Shown: positions 1-6,716 of the stretch, piece after piece
Layout of the letters: each line of letters starts with the position of its first letter
How positions within the stretch are numbered: the stretch's first letter is position 1
Source of the DNA: an uncultured Collinsella sp.
GTDB lineage: Bacteria; Actinomycetota; Coriobacteriia; Coriobacteriales; Coriobacteriaceae
DNA length: 7,312 nucleotides
Assembly (NCBI GenBank): GCA_934646965.1
Contig: CAKUEZ010000096.1
Coordinates: 1-7,312 of the forward strand
Direction of reading: 5' to 3'
The notes under the pieces: generated by a model
Databases searched by the model: none
What the model was told of the DNA's origin: nothing
The model's input: the letters and a program-made list of their open reading frames with translations, nothing else
Translations under genes and position numbers: made by a program

Positions 1-95
1 CGGTCGCCCTCGCCCACGCCGAGCGTCACGCTATCGAAAATATGCTTGGTGGGAAACTCTAGGCTGACGGAATCGCATCCCAAAAGAATCGCCAT
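1..95 (-). CDS. ABC-F family ATP-binding protein, N-terminal fragment
   Basis: The reverse strand opens with ATG at 95 and encodes 31 residues beginning MAILLGCDSVSLEF and ending GVGEGDR at the window edge. The order is a short beta strand, then a 'disVTLGVGEGDR' stretch that normally leads straight into a Walker A motif. This is typical of the first nucleotide-binding domain of ABC-F (Uup/EttA/Vga-like) cytosolic ATPases, which act on the ribosome and have no membrane domain. The Walker A motif itself lies outside the window. The start is supported by a strong Shine-Dalgarno sequence, GAAGGAG at 110-104, eight bases upstream. The gene follows the pst operon on the same strand but is separated from it by a strong terminator, so it is probably a separate transcription unit. 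The ABC identity is fairly secure. The ABC-F subtype is inferred from the N-terminus only. Confidence 0.75.
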   Translation of the reverse strand, partial: MAILLGCDSVSLEFPTKHIFDSVTLGVGEGD

Positions 96-139
96 ATGCC
101 CTGCTCCTTCGTAGAAATTCAACGTTGTCCATGATAGCG

Positions 140-180
140 AAAACCACCACAAAGGTGCCTGTCCCCTTTGTGGTGGTTTT
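140..180. repeat. Perfect 16-bp inverted repeat with 9-base loop (REP-like hairpin)
   Basis: The arms 140-155 (AAAACCACCACAAAGG) and 165-180 (CCTTTGTGGTGGTTTT) are exact reverse complements around the loop TGCCTGTCC. On the minus strand the centre reads AAAGGGGACAGGCACC. The hairpin sits between the pst terminator and the start of the ABC-F gene. Its trailing T run could make it a secondary terminator, since a downstream run of four T is part of the stem on both strands. The GGGGAC core is also present in the repeat at 4161-4245, which suggests a dispersed REP-type element rather than a dedicated terminator. That interpretation is an inference. Confidence 0.75.
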
Positions 181-203
181 GGGCGAGCGCAATCCCGCAA
201 TAC

Positions 204-241
204 AAAAAGGCGGGCCATCTCCCGCAAGAGATGACCCGCCT
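204..241 (-). terminator. Rho-independent terminator of the pst operon
   Basis: Read on the minus strand, AGGCGGGTCATCTC (241-228) pairs with GAGATGGCCCGCCT (221-208) over 14 bp, with one G-U wobble and a six-base loop. A run of five T (208-204) follows. It lies 55 bases after the pstB stop codon, which fits the end of the pstSCAB transcript. Confidence 0.88.
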
Positions 242-296
242 CTCCAATCAGTCCCGTGGCGACCGTGGCCGCCGCGGGCCTCAAGCATGTCCCGGA

Positions 297-1165
<869 letters not shown>

Positions 1166-1169
<4 letters not shown>

Positions 1170-2092
1170 TCGGCCGTCATCTTCCTTGCCAGTTGCTTGC
1201 CCACGATACGGGCGATTACGTTAAACAGCAGCACGCAGATCATCAGCAGTGCCGCCGTGCCCCAAACGATCTGCTGCGCCTCGGGGCTTCCCTCGCCGTA
1301 AATCTTGTAGATATGCACGGCGAGCGACTCGCCGGGGCGGAACACGTTCCAAGCGCACGTGGGACTCGACAGGTTAAAGCTCAAGAAGTTGAGACGAACC
1401 GGCGAGCTCATGCCCGAGGTAAAGAGCAGCGCTGCGGCCTCGCCGAAGACACGGCCGGCCGAAAGCACGACGCCGGTCACGATGGCGGGCATGGCCTCGG
1501 GAATCAGGATGTGCAGCGTGGCCTCCCAACGGGTGAGGCCCATGGCCAGGCACGCATCGCGCTGGGCCTGCGGCACGTCCTCGAGCGCCTGCTGGATCAC
1601 GCGCACCAGGATGGGGATGTTGAACATGGTGAGCGCGACGGCGCCGGAGATGATGGAGTACTTCCAGCCCAGCTGCACCGAGAACACCAAGAACCCGAAC
1701 ATGCCCACGACGATGGAAGGCAGCGAGGACAGCGTCTCGATGGCGGTGGAGGCGATGTCGCGGATGGGGCCGTCGGGTGCGTACTCGACTAGGAAGACCG
1801 CACCGCCCAGGCTGATGGGCACCGAAATACCTAAGGTGATCAACAGCAGGTAGAACGAGTCGAACAGTTGGTAGAGCACGCCGCCCTGAGTGCCGTTGGC
1901 GCGCGCGGGCTGCGTGAGGAAACCCGGCTTAAACAGCGTCGAGATGCCCTCGAACAGGATGTATGCCACCATGGAAACGACGATGAGCATGACGATGGCG
2001 ACGATTGCCGTCAGCACGCCCGTGGCGATGCGGTCCTGCTTTTGGACACGCCCGAGTCTCGCCTCGTCGATGTGGATGCGCGTGCTAGCCAC
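1166..2092 (-). CDS. pstA: Phosphate ABC transporter permease PstA
   Basis: Integral membrane subunit that forms the phosphate channel with PstC. From the preferred GTG start (2092) it has 308 residues. An N-terminal hydrophobic helix spans about 22-47, and further helices lie near 79-103, 122-140, 146-165, 201-222 and 272-294. The EAA-type cytoplasmic loop that docks on PstB is visible at about 171-201, with QAQRDACLAMGLTRWEA inside it. The GTG has AAGGGGG (2108-2102) nine bases upstream. The gene could be read from TTG at 2116, eight codons earlier, but that codon has no ribosome binding site and would overlap pstC more deeply. With the GTG start, pstA overlaps the end of pstC by 8 bases and the start of pstB by 4, so it is the middle of a tightly coupled block. 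The family assignment is certain and the start is moderately so. Confidence 0.95.
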
Positions 2093-2993
2093 GAGCCTTC
2101 GCCCCCTTGCGGCCAATGAGATGGATGATCAGGATGAAGATGAGGCTCATGCCCATCAGCAGCAGGCCGAGCGCCCACAGGACGTCGTCCTGGGCCGAGC
2201 CCTCGGCATAGACCGCCATGGACGTGGTGAGCGTGGTGGTGATGGTCGAAGCCGGCGACAGCAGCGACGTCGGCATGGCCTCGATACCGCCGATGACCAT
2301 GCGCACGGCGAGCGTCTCGCCAAAGGCGCGCGTCATGCCAAGGATAACCGCGGTCATGAGCGACGGCATGGCGGACTTGAGCACCACGTGCCAGATGGTC
2401 TGCCAGCGGGTGTAGCCCAGTGCGAGCGAACCCTGGCGATAGCTGTCGGGCACGGCGCGCAGGCCGTCGACCGAAAGCGTGGTCATGGTCGGCAGAATCA
2501 TGACGGCCAGCACGATGGCGCCGGGCAGGATACCCAGGCCCGTGCTCACGTGGAAGACGCTCTTCATAAGGCCGACGACCACGTGAAAGCCGATCAGGCC
2601 AAAGACGACCGAGGGGATACCGGTCAAAAGCTCAATGAGCGGCTGGAAGACCTTGGAGCCAAACTTAGGCTGGATCTCGACCGCGAAGATGGCAGAGCCG
2701 ATGGCGATCGGCAGCGAGATGAGCGTGGAGAGTACCATAACCGCAAACGAGGTAACGATCAGGGGCAGGGCACCGGTATAGGGCAGGCCGTTTTCGGCCG
2801 TGTTGGCCAGGTCCCACTTGGTTCCGGTGAAAAACTCGACGACCGAGACGCCGTCCTTAACGAAAGCCGAGAGGCCCTTTTGGGCGACCATAAAGATGAG
2901 CGCGGCAACGACAAGCGTCACGAGCGCTACGCACGCGCCCGTGACGCCCAGGCCCACGTTCTCAAGGTCGCGCTTTGGCAGCTGTTTTGCCAT
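2085..2993 (-). CDS. pstC: Phosphate ABC transporter permease PstC
   Basis: Second membrane subunit of the phosphate channel, 302 residues. The first helix is at about 13-37. The loop TGTKWDLANTAENGLPYTGALPL (about 56-78) is the typical PstC segment before the transport domain. More hydrophobic segments lie near 75-107, 128-142, 153-172, 211-235 and 268-293. The EAA loop is at about 177-210 and includes VPDSYRQGSLALGYTRW. It is followed by TRAFGETLAV, a conserved Pst permease stretch. The start ATG has GGAAAGG (3006-3000) six bases upstream. The gap to the pstS stop is 25 bases with no terminator, so pstC is co-transcribed with pstS. The last 8 bases overlap pstA. The stop is TAG. Confidence 0.96.
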   Translation of the reverse strand: MAKQLPKRDLENVGLGVTGACVALVTLVVAALIFMVAQKGLSAFVKDGVSVVEFFTGTKWDLANTAENGLPYTGALPLIVTSFAVMVLSTLISLPIAIGSAIFAVEIQPKFGSKVFQPLIELLTGIPSVVFGLIGFHVVVGLMKSVFHVSTGLGILPGAIVLAVMILPTMTTLSVDGLRAVPDSYRQGSLALGYTRWQTIWHVVLKSAMPSLMTAVILGMTRAFGETLAVRMVIGGIEAMPTSLLSPASTITTTLTTSMAVYAEGSAQDDVLWALGLLLMGMSLIFILIIHLIGRKGAKARG

Positions 2994-3018
2994 TGCAAAC
3001 CTTTCCGGGGGCGATTAC

Positions 3019-3960
3019 TTATTGAGCGGAAACCTTGCCGCTGGCGTCCTTGACGACCTTCATGGCAGAGACGGGGATGAAGCCCTGCTCCTCGACGAGC
3101 TTGCCCTGGACGTCGTCGGAGAGCATGAACTTCAGGAAGGCCGTGGTAGCCTCGTCGGCGTCCTTGGAGCAGTACATGTGCTCGGTCGCCCAGATCTTGA
3201 AGGAGTCGTCGGTGACGTTCTCGCTCTTGGGCTCGACGCCCTCGACCTTGATGGCGTTGAACTTGGAGTCATCGAAGTGCGAGAAGTCGAGGTAGGAGAT
3301 GGCGTTGTCGGTGCTGGCCATCTGAGTCTGGACGTCGCCGGACTTGTCGAGCTCGGCGTCGCCCTTAAAGTCGACGGCTTCGTCGCCAAAGACGGCAGCC
3401 TCGAAGGTGGCGCGGGTACCGGAGCCGGCCTTGCGGTTGAGGACGACGATGGTGGCATCGTCGCCGCCGACCTCCTTCCAGTTGGTGATCTGGCCGGAGA
3501 AGATGCCCTTGAGCTGCTCGAGGGACAGGTCATCGACCTTGACGTTCTTGGAAACGACGGGACCCATGCCCACGACGGCGACCTCGTGGTCGACGAGGTT
3601 CTTGACCTGGTCGGCCTCGAGCTTAGTCTCGGCGAAGACGTCGGAGTTACCGATGGTGACGGTGCCGGCGGCCACAGCGGTCAGGCCCTTGCCCGAACCG
3701 TTACCCGAACCGGAGATGGAGACGTCGGGGTTGGCGTCCATGAACTTCTCGGCAGCAGCCTCGACGAGAGCCTGGAACGAAGAGGCGCCATCGTAGGTAA
3801 CCTCGCCGGAGACGGACTCGGCAGCGGCAGCGGCGCTACCCTTGTCGGCGGCGTTGGAGGCACCTGCGCCACCGCAACCGACGAGGCCGAGACCGACGAT
3901 GCTGGCGAGACCACCAGCGAGGCCGAGGAACTGACGACGAGAATAAGCCTGATCGAGCAT
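3019..3960 (-). CDS. pstS: Phosphate-binding lipoprotein PstS with twin-arginine-type signal
   Basis: Extracellular phosphate receptor of the Pst importer, 313 residues. The N-terminus has SRRQFLG (7-13), matching the Tat consensus, a hydrophobic segment to about residue 27, and a lipobox LVGC with the lipidated cysteine at 29. A Gly/Ala/Ser-rich linker (30-52) precedes the periplasmic-binding fold. Phosphate-contact motifs typical of PstS are seen: DGASSFQAL (57-65), SGSGNGSGKGL (83-93) and AGSGTRATFE (178-187). FSGQITNWKEVGG (154-166) is also characteristic. The ATG at 3960 has AAAGGAAG (3971-3964) six bases upstream. Reading back to 3993 would add 11 unlikely residues before the signal. 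It is the first gene of pstSCAB. The upstream direct repeats at 4084-4152 may be its control site. Codon use is strongly biased to C/G-ending codons, with AAG for lysine, consistent with high expression. Confidence 0.96.
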   Translation of the reverse strand: MLDQAYSRRQFLGLAGGLASIVGLGLVGCGGAGASNAADKGSAAAAAESVSGEVTYDGASSFQALVEAAAEKFMDANPDVSISGSGNGSGKGLTAVAAGTVTIGNSDVFAETKLEADQVKNLVDHEVAVVGMGPVVSKNVKVDDLSLEQLKGIFSGQITNWKEVGGDDATIVVLNRKAGSGTRATFEAAVFGDEAVDFKGDAELDKSGDVQTQMASTDNAISYLDFSHFDDSKFNAIKVEGVEPKSENVTDDSFKIWATEHMYCSKDADEATTAFLKFMLSDDVQGKLVEEQGFIPVSAMKVVKDASGKVSAQ

Positions 3961-3985
3961 GATCTTCCTTTCATACATGCGACTC

Positions 3986-4002
3986 GCGGGCACCCTGCCC
4001 GC
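3986..4002 (-). promoter_or_regulatory. Hairpin in the pstS 5' leader
   Basis: GCGGGCA (3986-3992) and TGCCCGC (3996-4002) are exact reverse complements around a three-base loop. The 7-bp, mostly G-C stem ends about 15 bases before the pstS ribosome binding site. There is no T run after it, so it is not a simple terminator. It may stabilise the transcript or influence initiation, but its role is unknown. The rest of 3961-4083 shows no other clear signal. I could not fix a convincing pstS promoter. Confidence 0.5.
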
Positions 4003-4083
4003 TTTGCTGTTTGGAAAGATACGACCTCGATCGGGCGACAGCCGCGCCAGCTGCGGTTTCTTACGGGCATCTGATAGACCCTT

Positions 4084-4152
4084 ACCGCAAGCACGGCACG
4101 GCCTTTACAAACGAATAACAATCCCCACCCCAAGCATGGCACGCCTTTTACA
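4084..4152. promoter_or_regulatory. Pair of 26-bp direct repeats upstream of pstS, candidate operator
   Basis: Bases 4084-4109 and 4127-4152 match at 22 of 26 positions. Both contain CAAGCA, GGCACG and end in TTTACA. The copies are 43 bp apart, close to four helical turns, so both would face the same side of the DNA. They lie about 124 to 192 bases upstream of the pstS start. This arrangement suits a dimeric response regulator of the PhoB/PhoP type. The sequence does not match the known E. coli, Bacillus or Streptomyces Pho boxes as I recall them, so the assignment to phosphate control rests on position alone. Confidence 0.45.
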
Positions 4153-4160
4153 CCAGAACA

Positions 4161-4245
4161 GTAGTCATTGGGGACGTTCTTAAATGACTAGTCGTTGGGG
4201 ACGTTCTTGTTTGACTAGTCGTTTAAGAACGTCCCAACGACTACC
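4161..4245. repeat. Compound tandem and inverted repeat (REP/REPIN-like)
   Basis: Two head-to-tail 27-bp units, 4164-4190 and 4191-4217, match at 23 of 27 positions. Each contains TTGGGGACGTTCTT and ends in TGACTA. A third, inverted copy at about 4219-4245 contains AAGAACGTCCCAACGACTAC. Unit 1 or unit 2 can therefore pair with unit 3. For example, TAGTCGTTGGGGACGTTCTT (4189-4208) pairs with 4225-4243 apart from one bulged G. GACTAGTC recurs at the unit junctions. There is no coding sequence inside. It separates the pst promoter region from the dipeptidase terminator. Confidence 0.75.
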
Positions 4246-4256
4246 CTCCCACAACT

Positions 4257-4284
4257 AAAAAAGCCCGGGCCGAAGCACCGGGCT
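4257..4284 (-). terminator. Rho-independent terminator downstream of the dipeptidase gene
   Basis: On the minus strand AGCCCGG (4284-4278) pairs with CCGGGCT (4268-4262) around a nine-base loop. A run of six T (4262-4257) follows. It lies about 120 bases past the dipeptidase stop codon and insulates the pst operon from read-through. Confidence 0.8.
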
Positions 4285-4309
4285 CGTGTATCCAAGCAAA
4301 ATGTTGTGG

Positions 4310-4403
4310 TTTCCCAGGTGCCCGAGATTGCCCCGAAAGAGGAGCGCCGCGTACTTTGGCACGCAAGCGACGGTTTGAGGGGCAAGGTCGGGTGCCTGGG
4401 GAA
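4310..4403. repeat. Long-stem inverted repeat element with internal hairpin
   Basis: The arms 4310-4334 and 4379-4403 pair over 25 positions: 20 Watson-Crick pairs, 3 that are G-U wobbles if the plus strand is transcribed, and a two-base internal mismatch. A smaller hairpin sits in the 44-base centre: GCGT (4349-4352) with ACGC (4361-4364), extended by CGC (4345-4347) with GCG (4367-4369). The element begins three bases after the dipeptidase stop codon and lies before its terminator, so it forms part of that gene's 3' untranslated region. It could be a dispersed mobile repeat or a structured RNA. The family is not recognised. Confidence 0.6.
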
Positions 4404-4406
4404 GCC

Positions 4407-5843
4407 CTACAGTTCAAGTTCGTTTAGACGAAGAATCGCAACAATATAGATCTTGAGCGCTTGCTTGAGCTGGTCCTCGTTGGCGCACTCGTTGGGGCCG
4501 TGCATCTGGCCGCCCCACGTGGGCAGCTCAAGGCCGGTCTCCTCGGGACCAAACGAGACGGCGCGGGCAAAGTTGCGCGCGTACGTGCCGCCGCCCATGG
4601 CGAAGGACTCGGCATGCTTGCCCGTAAACTCGTTATAGGTATCGATGAGCGCCTTCACGGCCGGATCATCGGCAGAGACCGAGAACGGCACCTTCGCGCG
4701 GCCCACGCGATACGTTACGCCAAAGCGGCCGACGAGCGGCTCCAGCTGCTCGCACATGGTATCGGCGCTTGTGCTATCGGGGAAGCGCACGTCGATGACC
4801 TGCTCAATATGGCCATCCACCACGCGGATGACACCGGGGTTGCAGGTAAGCGGGCCAAACGCCGGGCTCGTCGCGTCAATCCCCAGGCCGCGGCCATAGG
4901 CATCCGAATGCACAAAGGCAAGGAACTTGACGAACTCGTGCTCGGCAGGCGTCAGCAGGCGCTCGCCGCGAGCACCAAACGCGTCCTCGGCCTCGCGCAG
5001 GTACGCCACGATCAGGCCGACGGCGTTGATCGTGCCCTCGGGCATCGAGGCGTGGCCGCCGATGCCGTGGGCGAAAATCTGGGCATGCCCGTTGTCAAGC
5101 GCGGTGATCTCCAAGCGGTCGGCGTTCTCGACCGGCGCCGGCAGCTCGTCGGGGGCAATCGCCAGCTCGCAGATGGACTGCGAAGGAATGGCATTGGTCG
5201 CCTCGGCGCCGCTCCACGACACAATGCGCCCGCCATCGATCTTGGGGCTCACGAACGTCGCCTCAAACTGGCCCTTCTCGGCATTGCAGACCGGGAACTC
5301 GGCATCGGGTGTAAACAGAAAGTCGGGGTCTGCGTAGTTCTCCAGATAATGGTGAACGTCGGACATGCCCACTTCCTCATCGCAGCCCAAAAGCGCGCGG
5401 AAGGTGTAGCGCGGGGTAATGCCGTGCTTGAGCAGGTAGGCGCCGGCGTAGAGCGACAGCACCGCCGGGCCCTTGTCGTCAATCACGCCGCGACCGAGCA
5501 GCCAGCCCTCGCGACGCTCCATCGCAAACGGGTTGGTGTTCCAGCCGGGGCCGGCGGGAACCACATCCACGTGGCAGATGGTCGCGAGCTGCTTGTCGCC
5601 GCGGCCAGGGATATCGGCAATGCCCACATAGCCCTCGTCGTCGCTCGTCTGGTAGCCGAGCTTCTGCGCGATGCTGAGCGCGCAATCGAGCGCGTCACGG
5701 ACCGGGCGGCCAAACGGCGCGCCGGGCTCCGCATTGGCAGAAACCGCCACGGACGGGTAGCTCACCAACTGCTCAATATCGGCGACGACATCCTCCCAGA
5801 CCTCGTCGACATACTCGGCGACGCTCTGCTCCACCTGATTCAT
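4407..5843 (-). CDS. pepV: M20 family metallopeptidase, PepV/Sapep-like dipeptidase
   Basis: Probable cytoplasmic metal-dependent dipeptidase that releases amino acids from short peptides. The 478 residues are close to the 470 or so of PepV. Predicted metal ligands and catalytic residues fall in the expected order: H91 and catalytic D93 in CHVDVVP, bridging D122 in GRGVIDDKG, catalytic E156 and ligand E157 in CDEEVGM, D180 in TPDAEFP, and H448 in QMHGPNE. The insertion domain carries GGHASMPEGTINA with H264, matching the transition-state histidine of this clan. AMGGGTYAR (416-423) is also typical of PepV/Sapep. The ATG at 5843 has a full AAGGAGG (5856-5850) six bases upstream. Reading on to 5888 would add 15 residues without support. 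It follows the HAD gene by 54 bases and ends in its own terminator. Metal preference (Mn or Zn) and exact substrates cannot be read from the sequence. Confidence 0.9.
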   Translation of the reverse strand: MNQVEQSVAEYVDEVWEDVVADIEQLVSYPSVAVSANAEPGAPFGRPVRDALDCALSIAQKLGYQTSDDEGYVGIADIPGRGDKQLATICHVDVVPAGPGWNTNPFAMERREGWLLGRGVIDDKGPAVLSLYAGAYLLKHGITPRYTFRALLGCDEEVGMSDVHHYLENYADPDFLFTPDAEFPVCNAEKGQFEATFVSPKIDGGRIVSWSGAEATNAIPSQSICELAIAPDELPAPVENADRLEITALDNGHAQIFAHGIGGHASMPEGTINAVGLIVAYLREAEDAFGARGERLLTPAEHEFVKFLAFVHSDAYGRGLGIDATSPAFGPLTCNPGVIRVVDGHIEQVIDVRFPDSTSADTMCEQLEPLVGRFGVTYRVGRAKVPFSVSADDPAVKALIDTYNEFTGKHAESFAMGGGTYARNFARAVSFGPEETGLELPTWGGQMHGPNECANEDQLKQALKIYIVAILRLNELEL

Positions 5844-5863
5844 AGACGACCTCCTTACCAATA

Positions 5864-5885
5864 AGGGGCAAGCATTCGCGCCCCT
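5864..5885 (-). other. Small stem-loop between the HAD and dipeptidase genes
   Basis: On the minus strand AGGGGC and GCCCCT pair over 6 bp around a ten-base loop, followed by TTATT. It lies between the HAD stop codon and the dipeptidase ribosome binding site. The following T run is poor, so it may be a weak or leaky terminator or an mRNA processing site. It does not rule out co-transcription. Confidence 0.35.
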
Positions 5886-5897
5886 CACATCAAGTCC

Positions 5898-6560
5898 TTA
5901 TATAGAGAAAAGTTTAGCAAGCTCGGCCACCGAGTGCACCACCGCATCGGCGCCCGCGGTCTCGTGCTCACCCGGCGCCGCCGCACCCGAATAAATGCCG
6001 ATGCACGGCACGCCCATCGCGTGCGCGCCCTCGACGTCGTTAAAGCGGTCACCGATCATTACGGCCTCGTCCGCGGTCGCGCCCAGAGCCGCCAGCGCGT
6101 CGCGGACCGAATCCGCCTTGGTCTCTCGCCCCTGCGGCGGATTCATGCCAACCACGGCTTCGAACTGAGAAAGCCCCAGCTCATGCACCATGTCGATACA
6201 CTTTGCCTCCATGCGAGAGGTCGCCACGGCCAAACGATGCCTCTGCGCCGCGAGACCATCGAGCAGCTCGGGGATCCCGTCGAACACGGGATACTCCTCC
6301 GGTCCCAGCTCATCAAAAAAGGCGCGATACTCGTCGGCCACCACGAGCGACTCCTCGCGCGTAAAGCCGTAAAAGTCGTGGAAGCTCTTCCACAGGGGCG
6401 GCCCGATCATGCGGCGCAAGTCACCCATCTGTGCTTCCGAAAACCCGCGCGCAGTCAGCGTCTTGCGTGTCGAGGTCATCACCGCCCGGCCCGTGTCGGC
6501 CACCGTGCCATCAAAATCGAACAACACGACCGGCCGCTCAGATAGATGTAATGCCGTCAT
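5898..6560 (-). CDS. HAD-family hydrolase, phosphoglycolate phosphatase (Gph)-like
   Basis: Probable cytosolic phosphatase of 220 residues with a small helical cap. All four HAD motifs are present: motif I DFDGTVADT (nucleophile D15, acid D17), motif II ATSR (S115), motif III K148 in ETKADS, and motif IV IGDRFND (D171, D175). The cap includes MIGPPLWKSF (51-60), a form usual in Gph/PGP-type members. The exact substrate (phosphoglycolate, a nucleotide or a sugar phosphate) cannot be told from these motifs. The ATG at 6560 has AGAGGG six bases upstream. ATG at 6566 and GTG at 6593 are in frame and possible. It heads a likely two-gene unit with the dipeptidase and is transcribed away from the DegV gene. 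The stop is TAA. Confidence 0.9.
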   Translation of the reverse strand: MTALHLSERPVVLFDFDGTVADTGRAVMTSTRKTLTARGFSEAQMGDLRRMIGPPLWKSFHDFYGFTREESLVVADEYRAFFDELGPEEYPVFDGIPELLDGLAAQRHRLAVATSRMEAKCIDMVHELGLSQFEAVVGMNPPQGRETKADSVRDALAALGATADEAVMIGDRFNDVEGAHAMGVPCIGIYSGAAAPGEHETAGADAVVHSVAELAKLFSI

Positions 6561-6601
6561 CGGCATCCCTCTTCCCCAGTTGACGATTTCCACACCACCG
6601 C

Positions 6602-6630
6602 TTCAAACTGTTGACTATTCAACAATTGAA
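6602..6630. promoter_or_regulatory. Palindrome in the divergent promoter region, candidate operator
   Basis: TGTTGA (6609-6614) and TCAACA (6619-6624) form a perfect dyad around CTAT. An outer pair, TTCAA (6602-6606) and TTGAA (6626-6630), extends it with a one-base offset. It lies between the HAD and DegV genes, a usual place for a repressor site. The regulator is unknown. Confidence 0.4.
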
Positions 6631-6632
6631 CC

Positions 6633-6660
6633 TAGCAATGTAGAGCAACTCCACTATACT
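6633..6660 (+). promoter_or_regulatory. Possible promoter of the DegV-family gene
   Basis: TATACT (6655-6660) is a good -10 hexamer. The best-placed -35 at normal spacing is the poor TAGCAA (6633-6638). It would give a leader of about 50 bases before the ATG at 6717. On the opposite strand the same bases read TATAGT and could serve the HAD gene. Neither promoter is certain. Confidence 0.35.
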
Positions 6661-6716
6661 TGACGCACTTTGCTCTCAGAAGGCGGCGCGCAAGCGCCCC
6701 AACGAAAGGTGCAATT

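Noticed and set aside
31..288. Minus-strand open frame of 85 codons across the hairpin and terminator
   Set aside because: It runs through the pst terminator and the perfect hairpin and overlaps the ABC-F start in another frame. Its composition is not protein-like.
1890..3053. Plus-strand open frame of 387 codons opposite pstA and pstC
   Set aside because: It is a mirror of two membrane protein genes, rich in Asp, Arg, Gly and His, with no domain logic. The minus-strand genes explain the region.
3961..3993. Longer PstS start adding 11 residues
   Set aside because: It would place MPASRMYERKI before the signal peptide. The ATG at 3960 has an excellent ribosome binding site directly upstream.
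2800..4074. Plus-strand open frame of 424 codons opposite pstS
   Set aside because: Its Gly/Val/Asp/Leu-rich repetitive text is the reverse image of pstS codons. No start signal or family match supports it.
4161..4245. Possible CRISPR array
   Set aside because: Only two direct units are present, they abut without spacers, and the third is inverted. No cas genes are nearby.
4461..5864. Plus-strand open frame of 467 codons opposite the dipeptidase gene
   Set aside because: It lies wholly inside a well supported M20 peptidase gene with all predicted metal ligands. It has no convincing ribosome binding site and an Arg/Ala/Gly/His-rich composition.
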